From the NCBI RefSeq assembly GCF_011397635.1, contig NC_064762.1, positions 21,167,479 to 21,231,478 of the forward strand: 64,000 nt of DNA, written 5' to 3'. The DNA comes from Epinephelus fuscoguttatus. Its lineage: Eukaryota; Chordata; Actinopteri; Perciformes; Serranidae. Both the position numbers and the translations under genes were made by a program. Of this stretch, positions 24,127 to 37,776 are shown one piece after another. Every line of letters begins with the position of its first letter. Within the stretch, counting starts at the first letter, position 1. The notes beneath the pieces were generated by a model that saw only the letters and a list, made by a program, of their open reading frames with translations, was not told where the DNA came from and ran no database searches.

Positions 24127-26029
24127 CACTGTATGTGCTTATGCCCCCTCACACACACACATTCTCATTGATGGATTAATTGGTGCTGCTTACTTATATT
24201 ATTGTGGAGTATTTATTATGAATACAGTCCATCTGATGCTCATTTATAGAATGTGAAAAAAGTCACCAAATTATCCTGAATAAATAAAACATAAATAAAC
24301 GTGAATGTGTGTGTGCAGTAGCTAAGCCCTGCCCATGGTGAAACTCTGACAGAGAGCAGACAAGAGGGCAGAAGCAGCACGGCCGGAAATGACAGCAAAC
24401 ACTTTTTTTCCTGTTCAATCAGCTTTGGCACTGAGAAAAAATGTTTAGGCTTCGAGTCCAAGTCTTATAATTGTCCGGAGAACCCTGCTGTGTATTCTGG
24501 CATTATATTTACAAAAACGTGGGTTCTTATGAAAACAAACACATATGCAAACACAAAGGGTAATATGGAACAATATACTGTATGGACGTGACCTTAATCA
24601 TTTTTGTTGACCTCAATAAGTTGATAATGTAATTATCATTATGATATGGACTAACACTGGCAGAGATGCATGTGGGCACCTGCTCTCCAGCATGCCATTG
24701 ATGTATCTGTGTTATTAGGTGCAATGGCAGATGGGATGAAAGAGTTCCTGGCTCTGATGAAGCTGAGGTCCTGATGGAAGCGCCTGAACCTCACTGAACA
24801 AGGATTGTCACATCAGAGAGAGCTCAAGCTAATAGATGTTACTACATTCACATTGTCACTAGAGTCCGTATGAAGATCTAATTATAATAGTCTTATTAAA
24901 GCCTGTAGGTGTTCGACAAAATAATTTCCCCTGATAACCCCACTAGAACAGACAAGGAGAGAATGTGGCACTTGCATATAGTTTATAGTAAACTGTTCTG
25001 CCAAGATCTAATGTTACATCCCTATAGGTAAGTCACTGCTCACCCCTATCCGTGAGTCTAACGCATTTGTGTTTTGTAACATTTCTGCTCAGAAACTCAG
25101 TGCTTTCTCATATATTCTCAAAGGTACCTTCTTTTTTCCAAATCTTGGCTCCTGTGTCTTATGCAAACTCCCCTCTCATTTTTCACATTCATTATTTCTG
25201 TATGAAAATTCTCGAAAATTGATGTCTGGGAAAAATATATGAACTCCATATCCGCCCTGGTGTATTATCACACATGGGAGTCAAAACGCCCTGACAAATA
25301 TTGCATGAGAGTGCGTTATTTTCTCCAGAGCGCTGTTCTCACTGCAGTGCTCCAGCTATTTTTTTCCCCCACTCGTCGCCTTAATAATAAATAAGCCCCA
25401 CGGGTCTTTACATCTGCTTATCGCTGCTGCCACAGTAATCTGACACAGACGTTTGCGGGGCCTGACATTTAAACAGAAAATGGGGGAGAACATTCCTTTT
25501 TCACATTCTGGTAAATCTGTTTGCCATTAGTCATGTCGGACAGACGCAGGGACCAAATCCATAAGCTTCACTCAGGAATGGCTTGGTCATGCAAGGGTCA
25601 ATCGCTCACGGTTCATTATTTCAGTGGCAGCCAATGCATTCATGGTACAGAAGTTATGCTGCGTGACGTGAGAGGAGATGAAGTTCAAGGTTCAAGACCG
25701 GGTTGCACCAGCTATTTGTAGGTAAATCATTCACTGAGTTCGTTACTATGCTAGCTAGTTTCAAACTAGGGATTTATTAAATCAGGTTGCACCAGTAAAA
25801 CTCAAAGAATGTCCTAGATTTGAGTAATGTGTAAATCAGCTGCTAAACAACTATAACTCTGTCCGAGCAAAAGCTGTCAACTAAACAGGAAGTCACTGTA
25901 GCATCACAGGATGTCATATAACCTTCAAATATAACATTTGTAGAGGGCCAAATGAAATGGAGTGGAAGCCAGTTACAGTGATGAACTGAGTACGAATCAA
26001 AAAGCCTGAGATAAAATCATTTCTACACC

Positions 26030-26605
26030 ATCCATCCATCCACCCATTTTCATCCGCTTATACGAGGCCAGGTTGTGGGGGCAGCAGGCCAAGAAAAGCA
26101 CCCCAGATGTCCCTTTCCCCAGAAACGCTTTCCAGCTCCTACTGGGGGACCCCAAGGCGTTCCCAGGCCAGATGAGATATGTAGTCCTTCCAGCGTGTTC
26201 TGGGTCCGCCCCGGGGCCTCCTACCAGTGGGACATGCCCAGAACACCTCCAACGAGAGGCGCCCAGGAGGCATCCTGATCAGATGCCCGAACCACCTCAA
26301 TGGATCCCTTTCGACAAGAAGGAGCAGCGGCTCTACTCCAAGCTCCCTCTGGATGTCCGAACTCCTTACCCTATCTCTAAGGCTGAGCCAAGCCACCCCA
26401 CGGAGGAAACTCATTTACATCTCGATCTCATTGTTTTGGTCACTACCCAGAGCTCATGACCATAGATAAGGGTTGGGACGTAGATGGACCAGTAAATTGA
26501 AAGCTTTGCCTTTCGGCTCAGCTCCCTCTTCACCACAACAGTCCAGCGCAGCGCCCGCATCACTGCAGAAGCTGCACCAAACTGCCGATCCATGTCATCT
26601 ATTCT
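26030..26605 (-). pseudogene. Non-LTR retrotransposon (LINE) 3' fragment
   Basis: Read on the minus strand from about 26600 to 26139, two overlapping frames give the C-terminal end of a LINE ORF2: KRELSRKAKLSIYWSIYVPT and LIYGHELWVVT, then a shifted frame with SLRDRVRSSDIQRELGVEPL and RWFGHLIRMPPGRL. The element ends at about 26030 with a short ccatccatccatccaccc run, its 3' simple-repeat tail. The endonuclease and most of the reverse transcriptase are absent, as usual for 5'-truncated LINE copies, and at least one frameshift is present. The clade (L2-like or other) is not certain. Confidence 0.8.
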
Positions 26606-27291
26606 AAATTATTAGCATAATGTTTTGTAGTCTGATGTATATTCTGTTTTTGTGAAATGTCAACATTTTGAAGTGTCAGGTCAGATATTTACTCTATCTC
26701 AATCTGAAAAAAATATGCAGACTGTTAGCTAATTCAGTCAACGAGCAGTATGTGAAAGTTATACTTGGCAGATAGTAAGTGTAAATATCAGTAAGAACTT
26801 ACATTCAGTAATTTGTTTCTGTGGTGCCACAGAGGTGAAACAGACCTTCTGGATTCATGCATTTATCTCAACTTTATTATTCAAATGTTTTTCATTCATT
26901 CATTTTCTCACAGTTGCTATCAGTTCCAGATTTAAAAAATGACTTTATTCCTAATAATTCTTCATATGTTTTCTATTATTTTCTACAGGGATGCACATCT
27001 GCATCTGGTAGACACAACATATATTTTCATTGTGACAGGCCAAATTTTCATATAGGGAATATAGGCGCCTGAGTTGGAGAGACATTCACAGACAGTACGT
27101 CCAGAGTTGCATAATCAAAAGTCTCTGTGGCCCTCTCTACAGGGCCTGTAAACAGATATCTTTGTAAATGGATTTTTTCCTATATGTTTGGGCCACTCGT
27201 TCACATGCAAACAGAGTTTTATGCCACTAAAACAGAGTGTTTTTAATACCTTCTAAGGTGAAGATCAAATCTCAGTTTACTGTTTATCTGT

Positions 27292-28061
27292 GTGGACTGT
27301 CAAAATTGCTCAAAAATGACATTCGAATATTCCTTCTAAAAATAACTCATAGGTTCGAACCATTCGAATTTTTTTTTTTTCGCATTATGTCCACAATAGG
27401 GCAAACTAATACAAGGAAACATACTTGTATATGTATTAATACAAGGAAACATAACTACTTGTAGGTATTTTTATTTCAACATAAACGTCTTTGAAAACTT
27501 GCCTACATATTAAAACACATAAAACAATTATCTATAACATTACTTTAGAAACGACCGCAGACCTCTCGCTTGACCCCCCCCCCCGACCAGGTCTGGCCAC
27601 ACCACTCACAGAAGCGCTGCGAAGAGCCAGTTTCCTTTCGGCGCCCATGTAAACCAATCCTCCACACCGGCTGCGCCGCGCTGCGCAGCTCCGTGGCTGG
27701 CTCTGGTCTATTTTCTGCACGAGCCATGAGCGAATGTGTCAAGCCGGGTGACGGAGACAACAGCTGGGAGCAGAAACGCTTGTCGACCAGCATGGAGAAA
27801 TGCGCATCTGATGTGAACGGAAGTGCTCCGGCTCGTGCGAGAATTTCGGTGCGCTGCGCTTCGCAGCACCTCCGCGGGAGGTGTGGCCTTATGCAGTGCT
27901 TTCAGTGCAGCGGCCCAGGCCAACGCCCACTCGCAGAGGACAGCTGCGGTGGTGTGTTTTTTTTCCTCCACAATCTAATATCAATTTTCACATTCGAAGG
28001 TCCAATTTTTTTTCAAATTCGAATTTAAATTCGAATTTAGAATATTTGTTGACAGCCCTAG
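27292..28061. mobile_element. hAT-like element with GC-rich core
   Basis: The right end reads inwards tagggctgtcaac followed by repeated attcgaattt words; the left end near 27294 has gactgtcaaaattgc and attcgaat words. This resembles a hAT terminus seen in many fishes. The core 27545-27960 is strongly GC-rich and CpG-rich against the AT-rich surroundings. It has overlapping open frames on both strands (plus 27570-28028, minus 27545-27793) but no domain I recognise. Confidence 0.5.
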
Positions 28062-28069
28062 TGGACGTG

Positions 28070-30855
28070 TAAATGGAGCATTCTTGATTTACCTCCCTTT
28101 ACAGGTAGTAGAAAATACAGTATGTTATATAGTTATATATACATATATACATATATATAGATGCCTCGCTGTAACCTTAATAGTGACCTTTAAGCAACAT
28201 ATCACAAACACACACAAACATATATACAAACACATGCCTTCTAAGAAAATTGAAAATCTAATTTCATCCAGCTGTTTGTTCAACCCAAACATGGCTCATT
28301 ACATTTGGAGCTGAACCATGTCCTTCCAAATTTATTGTGTTTCCATCACTGGTTTGGCTTGAGGTTATTATACTGTCATGAGAAAAACTTTAAGAGAACA
28401 AACATATGGTCTCCCATGTACAGTAAATTGACCCTATACTGTACATCTGCTTAGCTCTCACATAATTGACATGCCTCCTGTAATAACTACCATGTGGAGA
28501 AACAGTTAAACAGCTGGATCATCATACAACCGACACGTTCAACACATATTCTGTTTCATGTGGCTGCTGGACATTCTTTCATACAATCAGTTAATTGCTT
28601 TAAATCAATATTTTCAAGAGGGATTTTATTACACGGCTGAAACCTGCATGACTGTTCTGTGCTTTAACTGGATGCCAAACATTTTTTCAGTGTGTAAATG
28701 TTTTAAATACTGCAGTTATTAATTATATAATATACACAAAGCTCCTCCCAGCCGTGTGGTTTGCTGTGCCGTTTGCGTGACAAGTCATTTTCTCTTTTTT
28801 CCTCCCTTTTCTGCTTCACCATCTTCATGCCTCAAACCACCAATCTCTCTACATCCTGTGCATTGAAAGCCCACTCCCCATGTCGTTTAGGCCAGGATGT
28901 TTTTTTTTTCGGTTGCTTTTTTAACACCCTCCTCCCTCCTCTTTCGTTTTTTTTTTTAAACTCTAATTCTATGGGAAGTCCTGGGTTGTCCAATCATTTT
29001 AGTTTTTATTAAGATGTCGTGATAACGTGGCAGGTTGATTGCCTCATGGAGCCACATGAGGAAAGGGTGCGGCGAAGGCCCTCAATTAGGCGTCATTTAA
29101 AGAAGCCTGTGCTAGATAAAGCAATTACAACATCACTGCAGGGAGGCCCCGTGTTTGAGAGGCAGCAGGACACGAGGATGTGCTACTGAGGAAGCTGCAG
29201 CGCTGCTTTTCAAAGGGCTTTCACCCAAAAATAATATGATAGGCAATATCTTTCAGGCTGGGCGGATTTAAAAGTGTACGGATAAAGACTGTGGGAAATC
29301 AAAAGCGAAAAACAACACCAGAGGTGCCATTATGTGTCCTTTAATGCATCTCCACTCAAGCCGTTAATGTGCTATGCATACAATTAGCCTGACATTTAAA
29401 ACTGAAAAGGAAAACGTGGCTTTGACATTATGAGTTCAAGTCTAGCTCCTGACCTGTCGCACGTCGCAGCTGTGTGAATGCATTTCTTGTCACTTTCTCT
29501 TCCAGAAGAAATGGCAGGAATAAAATTTAATAGAGTGTAATCATACATTTCATACTTGCGGTGGCTTGGGACCACAGCTTGTTTGTGTTATCTTTGTAAT
29601 TGAGGAAACTAGAAAGTAAAGCAAAGATTTATCTCTGTGTGTGAGCAAATAGAAGAAGTCCCACGGCACTACAAAGTAACCAAACCAACCCCTCCCCCCC
29701 GGCAAACAGGCCGCATACTGTAGCTGTAAACAGTAAGCATGGGTTGCGATGTATTTGTAGACATAATAGGTCTTCATGGAGCCAAACTTACACAGGAAAC
29801 CAGCTAAAGCCATCAAACCAGCTAAAGCCATCAAAGTGTTACGTAATTCTAATGACCATACAGGGAATCTATTCACTTTAAAATCTTTGGTAAAGCCTTT
29901 CAACTACATGCCATACTGCTGAAAGCTGAGCTTATTTGAATATCCTGAACTTCTGGGATTTGTAATAGCAATCCTCCAGTGACAACCACACCTCTTTAAG
30001 AAGCATGGATAGACTTCAGAGGGTTAGTGACTGTACATCTTTCTGCTGTCATGGACAAGCACGCAACTGCAATTTCCCTGTATCACATTTTGCACATGTG
30101 GTTTCAGTCCAACAGGGCTCATACTGTACTCACGCTCCTCTGTCTGCACTGTTTTGACTGATGCCTGTTGCATATCCCACGGTAACTCGATAGGCACAGC
30201 GCTAAATCCTCAAATACACACCTGTTAAGCATTTGAGTGCTCTCAGCCGTCTTCAAACGGAGCTGCCTATCAGCATCTGCAGTTGTGTGCAAAGCCTTTT
30301 ATGTACAAAGGTGCTGCTGCAGGAGTGAATGTTCGTGTTATGAAGATGCTATGTTTGACGAACAGAAAGGTATTTCTCTTTTCAAAACATTGACTGACAA
30401 TGTATACAACACTCAGAGGTGTTTATTTGAATGCTACTTGTTGGCATAGTTTCTTTCCATCTCGCCTGAAACTGACCAGATGTGTGACCTCTTAACAGTG
30501 TGATGTGAATCACTTTGGAGATGCTATACAATTGCCCTTCACTTAAATAGCATAAAAGGGCTACCGCAACATAAACATGATGAGAGCTTGTGATTGTTCT
30601 TGATTGCTTGCATCCAACATGCTGATTACCCGCCTGTATAGGCTTCCCTCCGAGCAGGCTTATCAGGGTGTGCAACTGTTCCCCTCAGCCCCAGCCACAG
30701 GAAACGAGGGGTGGAGTGCATTCAGGAGGGGGCTGTGGTGAGAGAGGAGGAGTGTCTCTCCACTATCATCCTTTCCTGTCCGGTTCACACCCCCATGATG
30801 CTCCAGGGCACTGGGAGTTAAACGTGGATGCCAAGGATCTCACTGCAATACCTTA
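28070..30855. other. Unassigned intergenic sequence
   Basis: No gene-like ORF series or clear transposon ends. A small 18-bp direct duplication (accagctaaagccatcaa twice) lies at about 29799-29836. Confidence 0.4.
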
Positions 30856-30860
30856 CAAAT

Positions 30861-31174
30861 GATATGACAATGACTGACTGTCACTTTGGTTCAGACAGAG
30901 ATTTCTCAACAGCTACAGACCAGATTGCTGGTATGAATATTTGTGGCCATAAGAGGATGAATCCCAGTCTGGTTCCAAACCTCTCTATCAACATGCAAGT
31001 CTGGTGTTGTGTTCACTGATGTGACAATGACTGACTGTCACATTGGTTCAGACAGAGATTTCTCAACAGCTACAGACCAGATTGCTGGTATGAATATTTG
31101 TGGCCATAAGAGGATGAATCCCAGTCTGGTTCCAAACCTCTCTATCAATATGCAAGTCTGGTGTTGTGTTCAGT
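30861..31174. repeat. Tandem duplication, two 157-bp units
   Basis: Units 30861-31017 and 31018-31174 differ at only about four positions (for example gatatgac versus gatgtgac, and cactttgg versus cacattgg). 157 is not a multiple of three and the open frame through unit 1 (30828-31019) is not maintained, so this is not a coding repeat. A weak further echo (tcaacagctgtagaccaaaa) occurs near 31420. Confidence 0.95.
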
Positions 31175-31824
31175 GATGGCTATTTCTGCCAATCAAAGGT
31201 CTGTAGGCGAGATAAAGGATGGAGACGTCATTTTCCTACATAGGTAGCTAGGTACCAAGTTATATCCACAAAAATAGCAACAGATGTCCATGACACAGCT
31301 GTACAAGTTGTACGTCAACTTACAGAAGTAACAGCCCGGCATCACCAGACCAATTCACCAATGTGAGTATGTCTGAAACCTCTCAGTTCATTTTCCGATG
31401 AATTTCCAAGAGGCATTATCAACAGCTGTAGACCAAAATGCCTCAGGACGCAAATACAGACCCACAACCAACCAGAGCAATGAAAAAACATGTGACAGAG
31501 CACCGACTGACAGACGAATGTAAGCAGACAACAGCTGTCGGAGATGAGCTCTGATGGTCTCTGAATGAATGTTGCTGATTTTAACATCAGAATTTGAAAA
31601 TGGTACGTCAACAGAAAGTTTTACATCAGCTTCATCATCGCTGTTTTCAAGACTACTATGCTAGGTTTATGTTTGCCATCATGTCCCTGGAGCAAAAGTG
31701 TGAGTGCTCTGAAGACAAGTCCTCAGTTATTGTCTCAATCATGTCCTATATTACATAAACAGTTGTGTTTGGCCTGACCCGGGCCAGGTCAGCTGGAAAT
31801 TTGTCTGAATAGGAGGGCGACCAC

Positions 31825-32505
31825 TAAAGTGTGGATACCTGACCTAGAGCTTAGATTCTTTGCCCGACCCGTGGGCCAAGGCCGCGCACATGTGAGTTGT
31901 CAATGGTGACAACGTGTGTGTTGGCTTCGTTGAGTGTACAAAGTGCAGCACAATGCTGGTATATGACAGCAAAAAGATGGGGACCTCGACACTTAAGAGG
32001 CACATGACGAAGGCTTGCCATGGAATGAAAGAGGAGAGTCAACCTTCAATGTCCACGTTCGTATCCTTAAATAAAATGTCGGGTATAAACCGGGCTCAGG
32101 CTCCTAATTACAGTTCAAGGGACAGGCCGGGCCGGGCTCGGACAGAACATGCACGGGTTCAGATAACAAATCAGAAATTTGACTTGGGTTCCGTTCAAGT
32201 TCAGCCCGCTTGACATGCTGCTATGTTATGTTATGGCCTATCCAGGTGCTGGAATTTGTTATTCACAACACCTGTAGCAACACAGGCCAATAGTTACATT
32301 TCAAGCAGGAGGAGGAAAATATGCAGACTGAACTAATGAAAACGGAGGACGCTAGACAAACCACAAACAGACAAGCTGTAACCATGATAACAACAACTAT
32401 GTCAGGTGACAAACAAAGTCTGTCGGGGTCGGGCCAGGCTCAGTTATAACTGTCTCGGACTCGAGTTGGGTTTGGTCTGGAAAATGCGGCCCGAGCCACA
32501 CTCTA
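31825..32505 (+). mobile_element. hAT-derived element with BED-finger remnant (second)
   Basis: Flanks gcgaccac (31817-31824) and atgaccac (32506-32513) match at six of eight bases; termini taaagtgtgg and, read from the right, tagagtgtgg match at nine of ten. Subterminal regions are rich in gggccc/cccgacc words. Inside, about 31914-32090 encodes a BED-type zinc finger: FVECTKCSTMLVY, then GTSTLKRHMTKACHG with the C-C-H-C ligands. No catalytic region follows. It differs in sequence from the 16257 element, so it is a separate hAT family. Confidence 0.75.
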
Positions 32506-33793
32506 ATGACCACACACATCTGCCAGAGAAAGACACAAGCTTTTTGGTCTTTTTTGTTGTTATATGATGTTAAGCTACCTTATAGCAACCGCAACTGCAG
32601 TTTCTGTGATGTTGGTGGAGGACAGAAACATGATTCTGTGTTACCTATTTTTAACATGAACACAATGTTATGCTGAATGTGGAAATGAAACAAAATGGCT
32701 AGATGATTCCTAAATTTCATTTCAATTCTAATGTTTGGTGACCGTTTGTTAATTACCATTGTCAGGTTAAAATTTTCCTTTGAGCAGCACTTTGGTCAAT
32801 TACCACCTCACCTTCATTCTAATATCATCTTTATACACAAGACATATCAAAATCTAATGGCAGATAGGTATGAAATTTACGGGATTTTGTGGTCGCCAAA
32901 AGATTGACCATTTCCATTTATTTTCTTTATCTTTCAAAGATGCTACATTTGCATGTAAATGTCTCATAATTGGTAAAAGGTAAATTAAATACCTGTATCA
33001 CATAACAGTGATTAATTGTTCAAATGTAACTTTTCTTTGTAAACATAAAAAAGGTCATCCCCATGGCAGATTTTCTCATTTGTTTCAGAGAGAATTTTCA
33101 GAATAAATACAAAATTCAAGGATTCATATTAAAGACAGGCAAGTCTGAAGTGGACCACTTCTTTGACCCATGTAAGCACAATGACCCCTGCTCCTGCTGC
33201 CACATTACACCAGGCTTAAAAGGCTGCAGGTACACATCGAGATAATGACGTGTAGAGCAGCAAAACAGATGACTCGGTCTCAAAGCAAACAGCACAAAGC
33301 CTTTGACAGGAAATAAGCAGCACATGTTTCTTGGTAAAACACCTGCTGGCTCAAAACAGATAAGAACTCTGCAGGTGGAAATGTGGATACTGCACATATC
33401 CATACAATGCCATCCATGCATCCAGATGATATTTCATAACTGCCATAACTGGAGTGCCTGTTTGATCCCAATGAGAGCGTTCACACCTGTCACAAGTGTC
33501 CTTGAGCAAAACACTGAACTCTCATGTGCTCTATGTTCCAAGCTGACTGTGACCTCTGTGGTGGCACTCATACAGTACTTTTAAGCATGTCGTATATGGG
33601 CGTATAGAAATGACAACTCAGCCCGAGTATCCCAAACATTATTATAATGTTAAGGTCATCGATCAGGGCTCTGTCCTTCATAATTTCAGACTTAAATGAT
33701 CCTGCTTGTTCTAAACTGGCTAATTGGGTTCTTTGAAAGCAGTTAAGGGATTGATATGTTGATCATATAATGGTGTGACATGTTGGTTCCTGC

Positions 33794-34856
33794 TAGGGTT
33801 GGGTATCGGTACTCGATACCATTAAGGTATCCTGATAACCTGGGTTTGTTGAAGGTGGTAGTGCTGTTTGGGCTGAGAAAGCCTGTGGGTTCATCTTCTC
33901 TATCTCCCTTAACTTTAGCTTATATTGGAGTTATGCTATGTAGCATGAAATAAGGATGTGAAAATGAAGCATGTGAAATAAGGTATGATGAATGTGCTAG
34001 GAAAGGTAGTATCAGCATGGTCACTACCTGGAGCTCGCATCAACGGAGCCTGGGTTTGTTGAAGGTGGCAGTGCTGTTTGGGCTGAGAAAGCCATGTGTA
34101 ATGTAAGGTAAAGGAGGTTGTTGGGTCGGTGCGGGGAGCAGTGAGAGCTGGCATTAGGGGAGTGTCTCTGGGATGCCAGAGATCACTGTCTAGCCTCCTG
34201 GAGGTGTTGTGGGACCAACTACACGAAATACTGGTGAAAGGAGGTTCCCACCTGATGACCCCAAAGACGTGTTAGTTATCACTGCTCACTGGTCTGTATA
34301 GTTAAGCCTTGCCATAATAGCTTATCACAGGGCTTAGGAAGTTATATACTGGGCACCGATCCTTTATTTAGAGCACAAATTTCTTGTGTTTATTTGAAGG
34401 TATCAACCGAAATAAGCCAGGACTAAGTAGTATCAAAACTTCTCTAGTCAAACGATACCTGCATTTGTTCATTTTCGTACCTAGATATAGAGAAAAATTA
34501 CCATTTGTAGTTTTTTGCTCACAGTCAATCACTGTAGCATTCTTCAATTTAATGTGACATGTGATTGGTCCACTACTGCAGCAGCCACAACCCATGCAGT
34601 CTGTGGTGTGGTGAAATGAAGCATGAATTATTTGATGGAGTTGGCATTTCAGTGTTCTGAGATGCCACTAAAACATTTGAAAGTAGAGCTTTACTACATG
34701 CCTGTGGCATCCAGTGGCAATTTACACAAGTTAATGCTTCCATTCACATGATTGGTATCAAATGAAGGAGGGGGGGGAAAGGTATCAAATTGAGTACTCT
34801 ATTGGTATTGGTATCACTTTACAGGTACTGGTATTGGTTCTGGTGTCCCAGTCCTA
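33794..34856. mobile_element. hAT-type non-autonomous element
   Basis: Flanks gttcctgc (33786-33793) and gttcctat (34857-34864) agree at six of eight bases. The termini are tagggttgggtatcgg on the left and taggactgggacacc read from the right. A block of about 45 bp (ctgggtttgttgaaggtgg...) occurs twice in direct orientation at about 33840 and 34049. 32520-33790 before it has no feature I can name. Confidence 0.65.
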
Positions 34857-34864
34857 GTTCCTAT

Positions 34865-36880
34865 TTATCTATTGAGGTTGTGGTGTTGTTTGTGTGGCTA
34901 TATGATCCACGAAGTTATATTAGCTTGCTTCTCTTATCATTAAAAACTTTAAATTCTATTTTAGTTCCTCTAACCAATTTGCCTGCAAACTCACAGCTAC
35001 AGCTCCACAGACACTAGTTATTTTTTACAGATACTTGGTATCTTATTCAAACATGCAGTATTTTTAACTTTTGGTTTCTGGCGTTCTGAACTCTACAGGC
35101 AGGACAAACCTGCAGCGCTGCTCTGAACCTGAAACAGATTGAAAACAGAAACAGCAACAACAAGTTTCCCAGTGGATGCACCGGCTTCGTAGAAGGCTTC
35201 AAAGTACCTCCACAGCCTCACTTTGAGGCAAGGTCGACATTCACTCGAGGAACTCCGGCATTTATTTATCAGGCTTCATAAATCAGGCTGGATCATTAAA
35301 GATATTGTTCATGCAAAGCTCTCTACAGCTCACGAACATTCACGTAGAAAGCTTTGCATGATGGTACCCCACCCAACTAAAGACTGGTTGCTTTACAGTT
35401 TTGATTAACGAGAACAAAGTAGACCTGGGTTTTGTCTGTCACACCGACTGACCTCTGTTTCCAATCAGCCACATACATATCTCTATATGGAAGAATCCTC
35501 CGAACTGAGGAATGTGGTGTTGATCCCCTGAGTATTCAACAAGAGGCGTGGACGTCGTTTCAGGGGAGTGCAAAGGTCTGTATCATGTAGTGTGAAAGGA
35601 GGACTGCTTGTGTGGACGTACTGGTCCTCAAAACAAGTGATAAGAAGTAAATACTTGAGTGGTTAGGGCACCCAATAACGATGCATATGGAGTTGACCTT
35701 TGTATGAGAAAGGGCTGAGCAAACACAACCACACAGAGGAATGTCCATACATAAATATCAGCTGCAAGGTGGTGCTCCCACACGAGACAAGGGTCAAAAC
35801 ACTGAGTGAATGGAAAGAAAAATGGTATTTGATCAATTTAAATAAATTACATTCAAAATTTCTATGCATTTCAATCAATAAACTGAACTTTTTCCATCAT
35901 AAACACAGACTTTAAAGCAAATCTACAGTATCTGCTCTTACTGCTCAGATAGAAGTAAAGGTTTTCCTAGATGTTTCATATGAGGCAATGAACTTTAAAC
36001 CTCAGTTTGACCTTTACAAGTGGCAGACTAAAGCCTGTCCAGGAATGTCCTGACGCTGAAAACCAAAGCAAACTAAAGTAGGCTTCCATCATGCAGCTCC
36101 TTTGCTCTTTGATCCCTTACGCTCACCGAGTCGTCTTGCCATTACAGCGAGACTCACGTCTGTGACAGATGGATAAAATGAGTAGAGTATCAACTGTACA
36201 GTCAGCGTGGTTTTACAGCAGCGCAGGACATGAGAGAGGTCTGTGTAGTCATGTGTGTTACATAACGGCACGTGGGGATCCGAGACAAAGGATGGAGCAC
36301 ATTTAGGCCTGATGGCTTGTTTATTTTCCACAAATCTGTGCTTTACAGCGGGGTTGTGAATGAGCAGAGATAAATTACTTAATGGTTTTTCTGGAATGTT
36401 CCTGAAAGTTCACAGGGAGGCTAGATTAAAACTGATGAGAGCTGATAACATGAATAAGCTGTTTAGTTTAGCTGTTTTTTTTAATCTGTTTTGTTACTTT
36501 AATCTTCAAAGTTTCTCAGATTATATGGATCTAAACAAGCCAACACATTTACTTCCCACAGAAATAATTGGGAATGTTTGACGAAAGTGGCAAATTATTC
36601 CATATGAGACTGACAGAGCTACAAAAGAGATAATAAGCCAACATTGACGTAATACAACATCACAGACTCAAACTGCCATCTTGGAACTACAACCACTTTC
36701 CTGTGTTCACAGCACCAACAAAGAGAAACAAACAAAAAGTCAAACAAAGCAGCCATTTATTCAAAGTGCTCGCGTGGCTAACCCCTGAACAACGTCATCA
36801 GACCAGTTGGTTGCAACAACAGTAACTCCAAAAACACTGATCTCTAATTTGGTCCCTGTCATGTCCTAAAAAAATCCTAA
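34865..36880. other. Unassigned intergenic sequence
   Basis: Short open frames only (for example 35223-35408), without recognisable motifs or splice structure. Confidence 0.4.
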
Positions 36881-36889
36881 TAGAAGGGC

Positions 36890-37270
36890 TTTATGTCTCC
36901 AGGCTGTAGACCAGAGTGGCACTGTCTCATCGCCAATGCCGTGCCCCCTTTTTGGGGAAAGAGACGAACTGTCACTATGGCTGTGACATCAGGAAAGAGA
37001 CTGGAAAATGCTAAAAAGCTGTTGTGTGGTGGGTTCACCCAGGCTTTCACACTGAAATCTGAGCCACATAATATAATTAATATTCACTGTCGGTGTGGTA
37101 AATTGCTAAATGAAGTCGGATACAGTTACTACTGATGGATAGCTACCATTAGCTTGAGTGGGAGGCTGCAGCAGTAAAGCCATACAGTAAAAAAGCATCA
37201 GACTGTCATCTCCAACTGAGTCTCAGCCAAGATCAAACAGTTGGCTACTGACACATTGGTTATTCAATCA
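36890..37270 (+). repeat. Repeat family copy A (inverted partner at 40375)
   Basis: The words cagttactactgatggatag, ggctgcagcagtaaa, gcatcagac and gatcaaacagttgg appear here in order and, on the opposite strand, at 40375-40745. The ccctttttgggg segment is also shared. The two copies are therefore inverted with respect to each other, about 3.1 kb apart. Confidence 0.8.
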
Positions 37271-37317
37271 AATATGTATAGATGTCCAGATAAGCAATAT
37301 CTGGCCACTGTGTTCAA

Positions 37318-37420
37318 TCCGGTCTCACTCTGAAGTCGTCAAAATCCAGCTCTTGGGAAGTGACTTGCGGCATCAAACACTGATGAAAAAACTTGATTAA
37401 CGTCGGCATGATACGCATTG
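37318..37420. repeat. Fragment of the 8246 repeat family
   Basis: tctcactctgaagtcgtc, aaatccagc and aagtgacttgcgg repeat the left end of the element at 8246-8770. Confidence 0.7.
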
Positions 37421-37776
37421 ACATTTCTATGATCTTTGTCTTCCTAATCACCAAAAAGAGGTGAGCCCTGACGAACTGTGAAGTACACATAGGTGCTAGT
37501 CTGATCTATTGGTCATGCAATCACAAATTTGCATGTCAAAGTTAACAAAAGATGAACCTGATGTGAAAAAAAATGCATAGATTTAACTGCCCTCATGAGC
37601 AAATCCACATCTTGCAAAGTCTTAGGGCTGCTTTGAAACTGTGCTGTCATAGGATAACAGAAAAGTTTACCTTGGATGAGTTGGTATAATGGACAACCAA
37701 AAAAGGAAAAAAGTCAACTTATTTAGGACATTGATGCACAAAAAGAAAGGTGCTCAAAGTGCAAAAAATAATAAGT

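Noticed and set aside
26073-26469. Plus-strand open frames of 80-128 codons
   Set aside because: They run antisense to the LINE fragment on the minus strand, which carries the recognisable motifs.
30828-31019. Coding repeat protein in the 157-bp duplication
   Set aside because: The unit length is not a multiple of three and the frame stops at the junction.
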